Positions 1 to 7,100 of a DNA stretch of 7,360 nucleotides are shown in pieces. Numbering within the stretch: position 1 is the stretch's first letter; each line of letters starts with the position of its first letter. This DNA is from Patescibacteria group bacterium (lineage in GTDB: Bacteria > Patescibacteriota > Minisyncoccia > Minisyncoccales > JASEJS01): assembly GCA_030016765.1 (NCBI GenBank), contig JASEJS010000034.1:1-7360 (forward strand), read 5' to 3'. The notes under the pieces were generated by a model. That model was not told the origin of the DNA. It saw nothing but the letters and a program-made list of their open reading frames with translations, and ran no database searches. The translations under genes were made by a program, and so were the position numbers.

Positions 1-582
1 AAATGGAAACTTCATGAAAAATTTCCCCAGGCCCCTCTTTCTCCTATTTACATTAATCTAAGAATCCTGAGATCTTATCCAGAAATTATTGGAGAAATTG
101 TTGAGGTATTTAATGAACTTATTAAACAGAAAAATTTAAAATTCGACCTTTTGTCCGATATTCCCTATGCTTCCACTCCGATTGTTTCTATTTTGATGTT
201 CAAAATTGGAGTGCCAATGATTACTCCCAGAAAAGAGGAAAAAGCGAGGGGAATTCCAACCAAAATTGAAGGCGTTTTTAAGCCAGGTCAAACTGTTCTT
301 TTAATTGATGATGTCTTGAGTTTTGCCGATTCCAAACTGGAGATTGTCCATCTTTACCGGGAAAAGAAATTGATCTTAAAAGATATCTTGGTCTTGGTTG
401 CCTATGATTTAGGAGGTAAAGAGAGATTAAAAAAAGAAAATCTTCAAATTCATTCTGTCTATGAAATAAATGATTTTCTCTCAATTTATTTGAAAGCCGG
501 TAAAATTTCAGAAGAAAAATCTAAGGAAATTTTAGCCAATTTAGCCAATATAAAAAATTATCTCCAGAGTGTTGAGCTTTAA
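1..582 (+). CDS. pyrE: Orotate phosphoribosyltransferase-like protein, 5' end outside the window
   Basis: Enzymes of this family transfer orotate onto PRPP to make orotidine 5'-phosphate, the fifth step of cytosolic pyrimidine synthesis. The reading frame is open from base 1 and gives 193 residues before TAA, so the true start is upstream; a TTG at 151 is internal. Visible signatures are APLSPIYINLR (about residues 11-21), the OPRTase catalytic-loop pattern PRKEEKARG (76-84, with the expected R-K-x-x-K-x-x-G spacing), and the PRPP-binding strand and loop VLLIDDVLSFADSK (99-112). The double Asp is present, but the usual DDxxTTGG loop reads DDVLSFADS, without the glycines. This makes the call OPRTase-like rather than certain; another type I phosphoribosyltransferase is the alternative. 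The C-terminal tail (about 165-193) is helical and Lys/Glu-rich. It points the same way as pheS with a 109-bp gap and has no functional link to it. Confidence 0.78.
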   Translation, partial: KWKLHEKFPQAPLSPIYINLRILRSYPEIIGEIVEVFNELIKQKNLKFDLLSDIPYASTPIVSILMFKIGVPMITPRKEEKARGIPTKIEGVFKPGQTVLLIDDVLSFADSKLEIVHLYREKKLILKDILVLVAYDLGGKERLKKENLQIHSVYEINDFLSIYLKAGKISEEKSKEILANLANIKNYLQSVEL

Positions 583-651
583 ACCTTAACAACTATAAAA
601 GAAACTCAGCTGGCCTGTTGAAGAGGGGACGGTTTTTGTTTTCAATGTCAA

Positions 652-680
652 TTGATTTAAAGTAAAGATTGTGATAAAAT
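652..680 (+). promoter_or_regulatory. Candidate extended -10 promoter for pheS
   Basis: In the 583-691 gap, TTGATT (652-657) lies exactly 17 bases before TAAAAT (675-680), and the TG at 672-673 fits an extended -10 element (TGnTAAAAT). Transcription from it would begin near 686-688, only a few bases before the ATG at 692, giving a nearly leaderless pheS mRNA. This also argues against the GTG at 671 as start, because that codon lies just upstream of the -10 hexamer. In such AT-rich DNA these hexamers can arise by chance. I see no T-box signature and no convincing terminator for the upstream gene in this gap. Confidence 0.4.
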
Positions 681-691
681 TAAAAAATAAG

Positions 692-1714
692 ATGAAAAAA
701 ATTGATTTGAAAATAATTAAAAATCGGGCTCAGAAGGAAATAGAAAAAACCTCAGATTTGAAGGAATTGAATGATATTTTCAAAAAGTATTTAGGGAAGC
801 GAGGAGAGCTCACCCAGATTTTAAGATCTTTAGAAAAATTACCAAAACAAAAAAGAATTAAAATTGGCAAAGAGGCAAATCAGGTGAAAAATTTATTAAG
901 AATAAAATTTGATCAAAAAGCTTTAGAGCTCAAAGAAAAAGTGAAAAGACAAGCGGAAGAAAAAGAATGGATTGATATTACTGCTCCTGGAAAAAAACCA
1001 ATAATTGGCCATTTACACCCTTTAACTTTAGTTAAAAGAAAAGTTGAGGAAATTTTCCAAGGAATGGGATTTACAGTGGTCGAAGGACCAGAAATTGAAA
1101 CTGGATGGTATAACTTCGATGCTTTAAATATTCCTAAAGAGCACCCAGCGAGAGATATCTGGGACACTTTTTACCTAAAAAATAACTTACTATTAAGAAC
1201 CCATACCACTCCAGTCGATGTGAGATATATGGAAAAAAATAATCCTCCTTTAAGGATCATTACAGTTGGCCGAGTTTTTCGCCACGAAGCTACTGATGCC
1301 AGCCATGAGGTTAACTTTTATCAATTAGATGGATTAATGGTTGGCAAAGATATTTCGGTAGCCAATTTTAAGGCAATTATCCAGGAATTCTTTCAGAGAT
1401 TCTTTGAAAAGCCAATCGAAATTAGAATGAGGCCAAGCTATTTCCCCTTTACTGAACCTTCATTTGAAGTAGATATGACTTGTTTAAATTGTAATGGCAA
1501 AGGCTGCTCAGCTTGTCAAAGAACTGGCTGGATGGAAATGTTAGGAGCTGGCATGGTTCACCCTAATGTTTTTAAAAATTCGGGATTGAATCCGAAAAAT
1601 TGGCAAGGTTGGGCCTTTGGAATGGGAATGGATAGATTAGCCATGATGAATTATAAAATTAATGACATTAGACTGTTTTATAGTGGAGATCTAAGATTTT
1701 TAAATCAGTTTTAA
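692..1714 (+). CDS. pheS: Phenylalanine--tRNA ligase alpha subunit
   Basis: Catalytic subunit of the alpha2beta2 phenylalanyl-tRNA synthetase, which charges tRNA-Phe in the cytoplasm. The protein has 340 residues, normal for bacterial PheS. The N-terminal part (about 1-90) is a Lys-rich coiled coil with the family pattern KYLGKRGELT (32-41). The class II synthetase core follows: motif 1 region from GHLHPLT (106-112) through VEGPEIE; motif 2 GRVFRHEATDASHE (193-206) continuing to FYQLDG; motif 3 GWAFGMGMDRLAM (306-318); and the typical end DIRLFY..DLRFLNQF. Ala308 corresponds to the Ala that limits the Phe pocket in E. coli PheS. A CxxC-x4-CxxC set (C264, C267, C272, C275) suggests a small metal-binding loop. 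I chose ATG 692; an in-frame GTG at 671 would add seven residues but overlaps the candidate promoter. Neither start has a Shine-Dalgarno sequence. pheT follows, separated by a small insertion. Confidence 0.95.
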   Translation: MKKIDLKIIKNRAQKEIEKTSDLKELNDIFKKYLGKRGELTQILRSLEKLPKQKRIKIGKEANQVKNLLRIKFDQKALELKEKVKRQAEEKEWIDITAPGKKPIIGHLHPLTLVKRKVEEIFQGMGFTVVEGPEIETGWYNFDALNIPKEHPARDIWDTFYLKNNLLLRTHTTPVDVRYMEKNNPPLRIITVGRVFRHEATDASHEVNFYQLDGLMVGKDISVANFKAIIQEFFQRFFEKPIEIRMRPSYFPFTEPSFEVDMTCLNCNGKGCSACQRTGWMEMLGAGMVHPNVFKNSGLNPKNWQGWAFGMGMDRLAMMNYKINDIRLFYSGDLRFLNQF

Positions 1715-1742
1715 GTTTGTCAGTTTTTAAGTTTATAAGTTT
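1706..1742 (+). repeat. Short direct repeats at the pheS stop codon
   Basis: The sequence cagttttaagttt (1706-1718) is followed by cagtttttaagttt (1721-1734) and a third partial copy, ataagttt (1735-1742). The first copy contains the TAA stop of pheS. The repeats end exactly at the ATG of the four-helix-bundle ORF and overlap the left inverted repeat of the inserted element. They may be a trace of the insertion event, such as a duplicated target or element end, or simply slippage in AT-rich DNA. Confidence 0.6.
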
Positions 1743-1945
1743 ATGGCCACCGGCCTTGAAAATTTAAACATATACCAGATGGCTGAATCAGCTGAATTAG
1801 AGTTTTACAAACTTACCGATAAATATCCGAAGGATGAAAGATTTCGGAGTGTAGACCAATTAAGGCGATCATCTTCATCGGTAACCAATAATATTGCTGA
1901 GGCATATAATAAAAATTCTATTCAACTTAAAAACTTGCCAACAAA
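1716..1945. repeat. Inverted-repeat-bounded insertion between pheS and pheT
   Basis: A perfect 12-bp arm, agtttttaagtt (1722-1733), has its exact reverse complement aacttaaaaact at 1924-1935. The match extends outward with small gaps to TTTGT (1716-1720) against ACAAA (1941-1945), giving imperfect arms of about 20 bp or more. The enclosed 190 bases hold the truncated four-helix-bundle ORF. The family is known from intervening sequences in 23S rRNA genes, where complementary ends form a stem closed over the ORF. Here the same layout lies inside the pheS-pheT transcription unit. No transposase is present and no clear target-site duplication was seen. A mobile or formerly mobile miniature element is inferred. 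Confidence 0.55.
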
Positions 1946-1955
1946 TCAAAAATGA
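1743..1955 (+). CDS. Truncated four-helix-bundle protein (23S rRNA intervening-sequence family)
   Basis: A 70-residue protein that matches the first half of the four-helix-bundle family found in 23S rRNA intervening sequences (full members have roughly 115-125 residues). The family layout is clear: LENLNIYQMAES (helix 1 start), FYKLTDKYPKDERF, then DQLRRSSSSVTNNIAEAYNK (38-57), equivalent to the usual QlRRAxxSvxxNIAEGxgR. After this point the expected third and fourth helices are absent, and the last residues (about 61-70) are encoded by the right inverted repeat. The other frames downstream do not continue the family pattern, so this looks like an internal-deletion remnant rather than a simple frameshift. 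It is probably not a functional full bundle, although two helices could still pair as a dimer. Its TGA stop overlaps the pheT ATG (ATGA, 1952-1955), so translating it could couple to pheT. The molecular role of the family is not established. Confidence 0.7.
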   Translation: MATGLENLNIYQMAESAELEFYKLTDKYPKDERFRSVDQLRRSSSSVTNNIAEAYNKNSIQLKNLPTNQK

Positions 1956-4030
1956 TATTTTCCTACAATTGGTTACAATCTTTTTTTAAAAAAAAGTTGC
2001 CAGAACCAAAAAGATTGGCTGAGCTTTTGACTATGCATTCTTTTGAAGTGGCAGAGGTAAAAAAAATTGGTAAAGACTATATTTTAGATATTGATGTCTT
2101 GCCAAATCGGGGGCCAGATTGCTTTTCTCACCTTGGCATTGCCAGAGAGATCTCTGCTATTACTGGTTTAATTTGTGAGATTCCGACTTCGACAATTAAA
2201 GAAGATAAGAATTTAAAGGCGAAAGATTTTGTTTCAGTAGAGATTAAAAATAAGGAGGCTTGTCCGAGATATACGGCTAGGGTAGTTACTGAGGTCAAGG
2301 TTGGTTCTTCACCGAAATGGATTCAAGAAAGATTAAAAATTTGTGGGCTTAGACCAATTAATAATATTGTTGATATTTTAAACTATGTGATGTTGGAAAC
2401 TGGTCAACCCTTACATGCTTTTGATGGAGAAAAACTAGAGGAGAAAAAGATTATTGTTAGATTTGCCAGAGAGCGAGAAAAAATTGTTACTTTGGATGAA
2501 GAGAAATATGATTTAAATGAAAGTATTTTAGTTATTGCTGATGCTAAAAAGCCAGTGGCTATTGCTGGAATTGAAGGGGGGAAAATTCCGGAAATTGATA
2601 AAAATACAAAAATTGTTGTTTTGGAATCAGCTAATTTTAACCCCAGAGTTATTCGCCGGGGTTCAAGAAAATTAGATTTGAAAACTGATGCTTCCTGGCG
2701 ATTTGAACATGGAATTGATCCAAATTTAACCGAATTTGCAATTAATCGAGCAGCTTTCTTAATCCAAAAAATTGCTAAAGGGAAAATTCTTAAAGGTTTA
2801 ATTGATTTTTATCCAAAAAAAGTTTTCTCAAAAAGAATTAAATTAGATTTAGATTATGTTGAAAGGTTATTAGGAATAAAAATTTCTCTAAAAGAAATAA
2901 AAAATATTTTAAAAAAATTAAGTTTCAAATGTTCTGAGAACGAGAACAGTTCTCGTTCTGTTGTGGAGGTGCCAACTTTTAGGTTAGATATTTCAATTCC
3001 TGAAGATTTGATTGAAGAGATTGGCAGAATTTATGGCTATCAGAAAATTAAAGCTGCTTTTCCAATAGCTGCCTTAATTCCTCCAAAAAGAAATTTTGAG
3101 ATTTTCTGGGAAGATATGGCTAAAAACATTTTAAAGGAAGTTGGATTTACCGAGGTTTATAATTATTCTTTTATTTCAGAAGAAGATAGAAAAATTTTTG
3201 GAGACCCCGAAGGAAAGCTTTCTGTTTCCTACGGGGCAAGTAAAAACTTAATTGAAGTGGAAAATCCAATAAGTGTTGAACAAAAATATTTAAGACCAAG
3301 CTTAATCCCAAATTTATTAAAAAATATCCAAAAAAATCAGAGATATTTTTCAGATATTAAAATTTTCGAATTAGGAAAAACCTTTAAAAAATCAAAAATC
3401 AAAAATCAAAAAATAGAAGAAAAGAAAATGTTGACTGGTTTACTAATTGGCAATGCTTTTTATCAAGCCAAAGGAATTTTAGATACACTTTTAAATAAAT
3501 TGGGAATTTCTAATATCTGGTATGATGAATATCAGCCTACCCCCGAGGAATCCGAAATTTCAATTTGGCATCCCAAAAAATGTGCTGAGATTAAAGTTAA
3601 TCATGAAGAAATTGGATTTCTGGGAGAAATTTCTCCAAAAATTCTTGATGAGATGAGAATTGAAAACAAAGTAGTAATTTTTGATATTGATTTTGAAAAA
3701 TTGCAAAAATTAAGTTCAGAAGAGACTATTTATCAGCCTATTTCTCGTTATCCAGCAGCAGTCAGAGATATTGCGTTTTTAGTTCCCCGAGAAGTAAAGG
3801 TAGTTGAAGTTTTAAACAAAATTAATGCCGTGGGAGGTCCATTAGTTCGAGATGTTGATCTTTTTGATATTTATGAAGGGGAAGAAATTCCTGAAGGGAA
3901 AAAGAATTTAGCCTTCCATATCATTTATCAGGCAGAAGATAGGACTCTTTCTTCAGAAGAGATCGATGAGGTCCAAGAAAAAATAATAAAAGCTCTGGAA
4001 GAGGATCCAGAGTGGCAAGTAAGAAAATAA
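1952..4030 (+). CDS. pheT: Phenylalanine--tRNA ligase beta subunit, short form without the EMAP-like tRNA-binding domain
   Basis: Beta subunit of phenylalanyl-tRNA synthetase; it binds tRNA and hydrolyses Tyr-tRNA-Phe. The protein has 692 residues against roughly 795 in E. coli. The N-terminal segment (MIFSYNWLQSFF to HSFEVAEV, 1-36) passes straight into DIDVLPNRGPDCFSHLGIAR (46-65), so the B2 EMAP/OB-fold tRNA-binding domain is missing. The B3/B4 editing domain is present (CPRYTARVV at 104-112). Its expected residues are His155 in GQPLHAFD, Glu225 in VVLESANF, and Thr245/Ala247 in KTDASWRFEHG. B5 follows (about 295-370, with EDLIEEIGRIYGY), then the inactive synthetase-like core, then the C-terminal anticodon-binding B8 domain (about 598-692, from ISRYPAAVRDIAF). 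Three variable loops are encoded by palindromes or repeats (2937-2959, 3205-3236, 3387-3414). The start is fixed by the family N-terminus and overlaps the upstream ORF stop. No Shine-Dalgarno sequence is seen. Confidence 0.95.
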   Translation: MIFSYNWLQSFFKKKLPEPKRLAELLTMHSFEVAEVKKIGKDYILDIDVLPNRGPDCFSHLGIAREISAITGLICEIPTSTIKEDKNLKAKDFVSVEIKNKEACPRYTARVVTEVKVGSSPKWIQERLKICGLRPINNIVDILNYVMLETGQPLHAFDGEKLEEKKIIVRFAREREKIVTLDEEKYDLNESILVIADAKKPVAIAGIEGGKIPEIDKNTKIVVLESANFNPRVIRRGSRKLDLKTDASWRFEHGIDPNLTEFAINRAAFLIQKIAKGKILKGLIDFYPKKVFSKRIKLDLDYVERLLGIKISLKEIKNILKKLSFKCSENENSSRSVVEVPTFRLDISIPEDLIEEIGRIYGYQKIKAAFPIAALIPPKRNFEIFWEDMAKNILKEVGFTEVYNYSFISEEDRKIFGDPEGKLSVSYGASKNLIEVENPISVEQKYLRPSLIPNLLKNIQKNQRYFSDIKIFELGKTFKKSKIKNQKIEEKKMLTGLLIGNAFYQAKGILDTLLNKLGISNIWYDEYQPTPEESEISIWHPKKCAEIKVNHEEIGFLGEISPKILDEMRIENKVVIFDIDFEKLQKLSSEETIYQPISRYPAAVRDIAFLVPREVKVVEVLNKINAVGGPLVRDVDLFDIYEGEEIPEGKKNLAFHIIYQAEDRTLSSEEIDEVQEKIIKALEEDPEWQVRK
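2937..2959. repeat. 23-bp perfect palindrome inside pheT
   Basis: agaacgagaac (2937-2947), one spacer base, then gttctcgttct (2949-2959) form a perfect inverted repeat with 11-bp arms. A smaller palindrome, gttctgagaac (2931-2941), overlaps its left side. The DNA encodes the loop SENENSSRS (about residues 328-336) of the B5 domain, between the conserved LKKLSFK and VEVPTFR blocks, where PheT proteins vary. It is richer in G+C than the surrounding gene. A tolerated in-frame palindromic insertion is possible; a regulatory site seems unlikely inside the gene. Confidence 0.7.
3205..3236. repeat. Hairpin-forming inverted repeat inside pheT
   Basis: ccccgaaggaaa (3205-3216) and tttcctacgggg (3225-3236) are complementary at 11 of 12 positions, around an 8-base loop. 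The hairpin encodes part of an extra loop (residues about 418-430, DPEGKLSVSYGAS) just before the conserved ENPISVEQKYLRPSL block. E. coli PheT has a shorter link there. The GC-rich arms stand out sharply from the AT-rich gene. This is consistent with a small palindromic element that has inserted in frame. Confidence 0.7.
3387..3414 (+). repeat. Seven-base tandem repeat inside pheT
   Basis: The unit aaaaatc occurs three times in a row (3387-3407), followed by a degenerate fourth copy. Three 7-base units equal 21 bases, so the reading frame is kept. It encodes the Lys-rich linker KKSKIKNQK (about residues 479-487), directly after the conserved FELGKTF. The unit belongs to the same CAAAANT pattern that fills the pheT-gyrB gap. 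Confidence 0.65.
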
Positions 4031-4153
4031 ATTTAAAAGTCAAAAGTCAAAATTACAATGCAAAATCCAAAATTATAGCTTCTGGAATAATTACCTTTAA
4101 AAGAAAAAACTTTTGAATTTTAACTTGAACTTTTGAATTTTGAATTTTGAATT
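4030..4153. repeat. Repeat-rich imperfect inverted repeat in the pheT-gyrB gap
   Basis: The left arm 4030-4053 and the right arm 4130-4153 are complementary at about 20 of 24 positions, with a 76-base centre. The arms are made of 7-bp units: caaaagt on the left and ttttgaa (the reverse complement of a CAAAATT rotation) on the right. The centre holds caaaatc plus caaaatt (4061-4074) and a 14-bp direct repeat, aacttttgaatttt, at 4108-4121 and 4128-4141. The centre has no ORF. The structure could end pheT transcription or be a degraded miniature element. I found no convincing promoter or ribosome-binding site for gyrB here. Confidence 0.55.
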
Positions 4154-4161
4154 ACTTTAAC

Positions 4162-7100
4162 ATGCACTCAAAGCCTAAAAAATCTAAAACTGAATCCACA
4201 TATGAAGCAAAGGATATTTATGTATTGCAAGGATTAGAGCCGGTCAGAAGAAGACCAGGAATGTATATTGGCTCTACTGGAATTGAAGGTTTGCACCATT
4301 TATTAAAGGAAGTTGTTTTCAATTCGATTGATGAAGCAATAATGGGTTATTGTAATGAGATTAAAGTTACTCTTTTGCCTGAAAACAGAGTTAAAGTCGA
4401 AGATAATGGCCGGGGAATTCCAATTGAAAGACATCCCCAGACCAAAAAATCGGCTTTAGAAACAGTGATGACTACTTTGCATGCTGGAGCTAAATTTGGG
4501 GGAAAAGTTTATAGTTCGACTGGCGGCTTACATGGAGTGGGAGTTTCAGCAGTCTGTGCCCTCTCTCAATGGATGAGAGTGGAAGTTTGCCGAAAGGATT
4601 ATAAATATTTTCAGGAGTATTCCCGGGGAAAGCCAAAGACAAAAGTAATGAAAATTGGAAAATGTAAAGAGAATGGAACAACAGTTACTTTTCAGCCAGA
4701 TCCAGAAATCTTTAAAAACCTTGAATTTGAATCCAAAAAAATTTTAGATTTCCTTCGTCAGCAAGCCTATTTAAATAAGGGAGTGAGAATTGTTTTCTCT
4801 GATCAGCGGGAGCCAAAAAAAATAAATTACAGTTTTTATTTTGAAGGGGGACTCCCTTCTTATATTAGATATTTGACTCGAGGAAATACTTCCCGACACT
4901 CTAATATTTTTTATGGAACTGGAGAAAGAGAGGGAATTTTAGTTGAAGCTGCTTTTCAATATACTGAAGAATACGAATGTTATGAAGAAAGCTTTGCTAA
5001 CAATATCTTTACCCCAGAAGGCGGTACTCATTTAACTGGTTTTAGAGCTGCTTTAACTCGGACTTTTAATGATTATGCCAGGAAAAATGGATTTTTAAAG
5101 GAAAGCGATGAAAATTTAACTGGAGAAGATGTCAGAGAAGGCTTAACTGGAGTGGTCTCGGTTAAAATCAAAGAGCCTCAATTTGAAGGCCAAACTAAGC
5201 AAAAATTGGGAAATCCCGAAGCCAAAATGGTAGTAGAGCAAGTAGTCTCTGAAACCCTCAGCGATTTTCTGGAAAGAAATCCGGGAGATGCGAAAGCCAT
5301 TATTGAAAAATGTATTTTAGCTCAAAAAGCCAGAAAGGCAGCTAAAGCAGCTAAAGAAACAGTATTAAGAAAAGGAGTATTAGAAGGATTAGCTTTGCCA
5401 GGAAAATTAGCTGATTGTTCTTCTAAAAAACCAGAGGAATCTGAGTTATATATAGTCGAAGGGGAGAGTGCCGGAGGCTCGGGAAAGCAGGCCAGAGATA
5501 GAAAATTTCAAGCCATTTTACCTTTAAGGGGTAAAATCTTAAATGTAGAAAGAGCCAGATTAGATAAAATTTTAACTTCAAAAGAAATCAAATCTTTAAT
5601 CATTGCTCTAGGCACAGCCATTGCCGAAGATTTTAATTTAGATAAATTAAGATACCATCGTGTAGTGATTATGACAGATGCTGATAGTATAACTGGCGAC
5701 GCCCCAATTTTTCTTTTTAACAAAGAAAAACAAGAATTTTTCTTAACTAAAGTTGGAAAATTTATTGAAAATTGTGATGATACCACAAAATATCAAGTCT
5801 TAGCTTACAATCCAAAAAGTAAAAAAAGAGAATTAAAAGAAATTTATCAAACTATAAAGCATCCTTTAAGAACTCCTCTTTATGAAATAAAGACTTATTG
5901 TGGTTATCCGATAAAAGTTACTTCTTGCCACTGTATTTACATTTATAAAAATGGGGAAGTTCTCCTCAAAAAAGGAAGTGAAGTTAAAAAAGGCGATTTA
6001 CTTATTTTTCCTAAATCATTCCCTTGTCAGGAGAAAGAATATGTTCTTGATTTAAAAGATGTAATTTTGAATTCAGATTTTGAGAATATTTCAATAAAAA
6101 TTCCAAGAAAAGATGTAAAAAAAATACCAACAATGGCTTGGTGTGAATTAAATTTCCAGTCTTGGGAAAAGCTTCAAAAACAAAGAGAATTAGGTGGAAT
6201 TTCTCGAAGAAAATTAGGAGAGTCGATTGGAATTTATGATAGAATTATTCAACAATGGGAACAAAAGATAGACAATGTAATGCCAAGATATTATCAATTT
6301 GAAAATTATTTAAACGAACTCAATACAAATATCAATACTTTAGAGTATAATGTTTATATTCCCTTAAATGAATGGAAAGAAAAAAAATTTCCTGAGAATG
6401 CTGAATTTTATCTCAAAAATCATACCCGAAAAATTAAGACAGAATTTAAATTAGATAAAGATCTGAGCTATTTTATAGGATTTTTCTTAGGTGATGGCTA
6501 TTTTTCTCCAGAAGAAGGTAGTCCAAATAGATTTTCTTTCTCTCTCAATGAAGAAAAGGCAGAAAAATATTTTGAGAATCTCTCTCGGATTATTCAAGAA
6601 AAATTTGCTGTTAAACCCATTTTAGAAAGACGGCCTAAAGTTCATGATGTTTTACTTCATTTTCACTCTTTTGAATTTAAACTTCTTTTATTGAAACTTG
6701 GCCTTTTAGGAAAAAAAGCTCCAGATAAATTTATTCCTAAAGTTTTCTTTAATATTAAGAAAGAAATTCAAGAATCTTTATTGGAAGGACTACTACACAG
6801 CGATGGAAGTATCTCCATAGGAAAAAATAATAAAAACAGAAGAATTGATTTTGCTTCTGCTTCTCAAGACATAGCTATAGGAATTCTAACTATTTTTAGA
6901 CAGTATGGAATATTTCCAACTTTTTCTATTGAGAGACCAAAGAAATGTGTAGTTAAAGGAAGAATATGTAAACCTAATTTTAAAAAATACAGAATATATT
7001 TAACCCATACAGAAGATTTATTACAGACGTTTAATATTTGGAAAAATCATAAAAAAGCAAATCAACTTCAGAAGACTCTAAAGAGAATAGATTGGAGAAG

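Noticed and set aside
278..484. Minus-strand ORF opposite the pyrE-like gene
   Set aside because: It lies wholly inside a recognised gene on the other strand and shows no family motif.
583..691. T-box riboswitch or attenuator before pheS
   Set aside because: The gap is too short, has no T-box consensus and no terminator hairpin, and contains no leader peptide rich in Phe codons.
913..1167. Minus-strand ORF opposite pheS
   Set aside because: It overlaps the conserved pheS motif 1 region and has no recognisable protein pattern.
1743..1955. Diversity-generating retroelement accessory protein (Avd)
   Set aside because: Avd shares the four-helix-bundle fold, but there is no reverse transcriptase and no template/variable repeat pair in the window.
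1953..1955. TGA read as glycine (Gracilibacteria/SR1 code)
   Set aside because: Reading through gives no continuation of the four-helix-bundle family, and no recognised gene here contains an in-frame TGA.
2937..2959. LexA/DinR-like operator (GAAC...GTTC)
   Set aside because: The spacing between half sites is a single base, which does not fit the known box, and it lies deep inside pheT.
4125..4161. Promoter for gyrB in the repeat gap
   Set aside because: TTGAAC with a weak TGAATT or TTTAAC match is at chance level in repeats made of TTTTGAA, and one arrangement would touch the start codon.
4490..5786. Two minus-strand ORFs opposite gyrB (4490-4681 and 5508-5786)
   Set aside because: They are antisense shadows of the conserved GyrB ATPase and Toprim codons, and the second also runs into the intein coding sequence.
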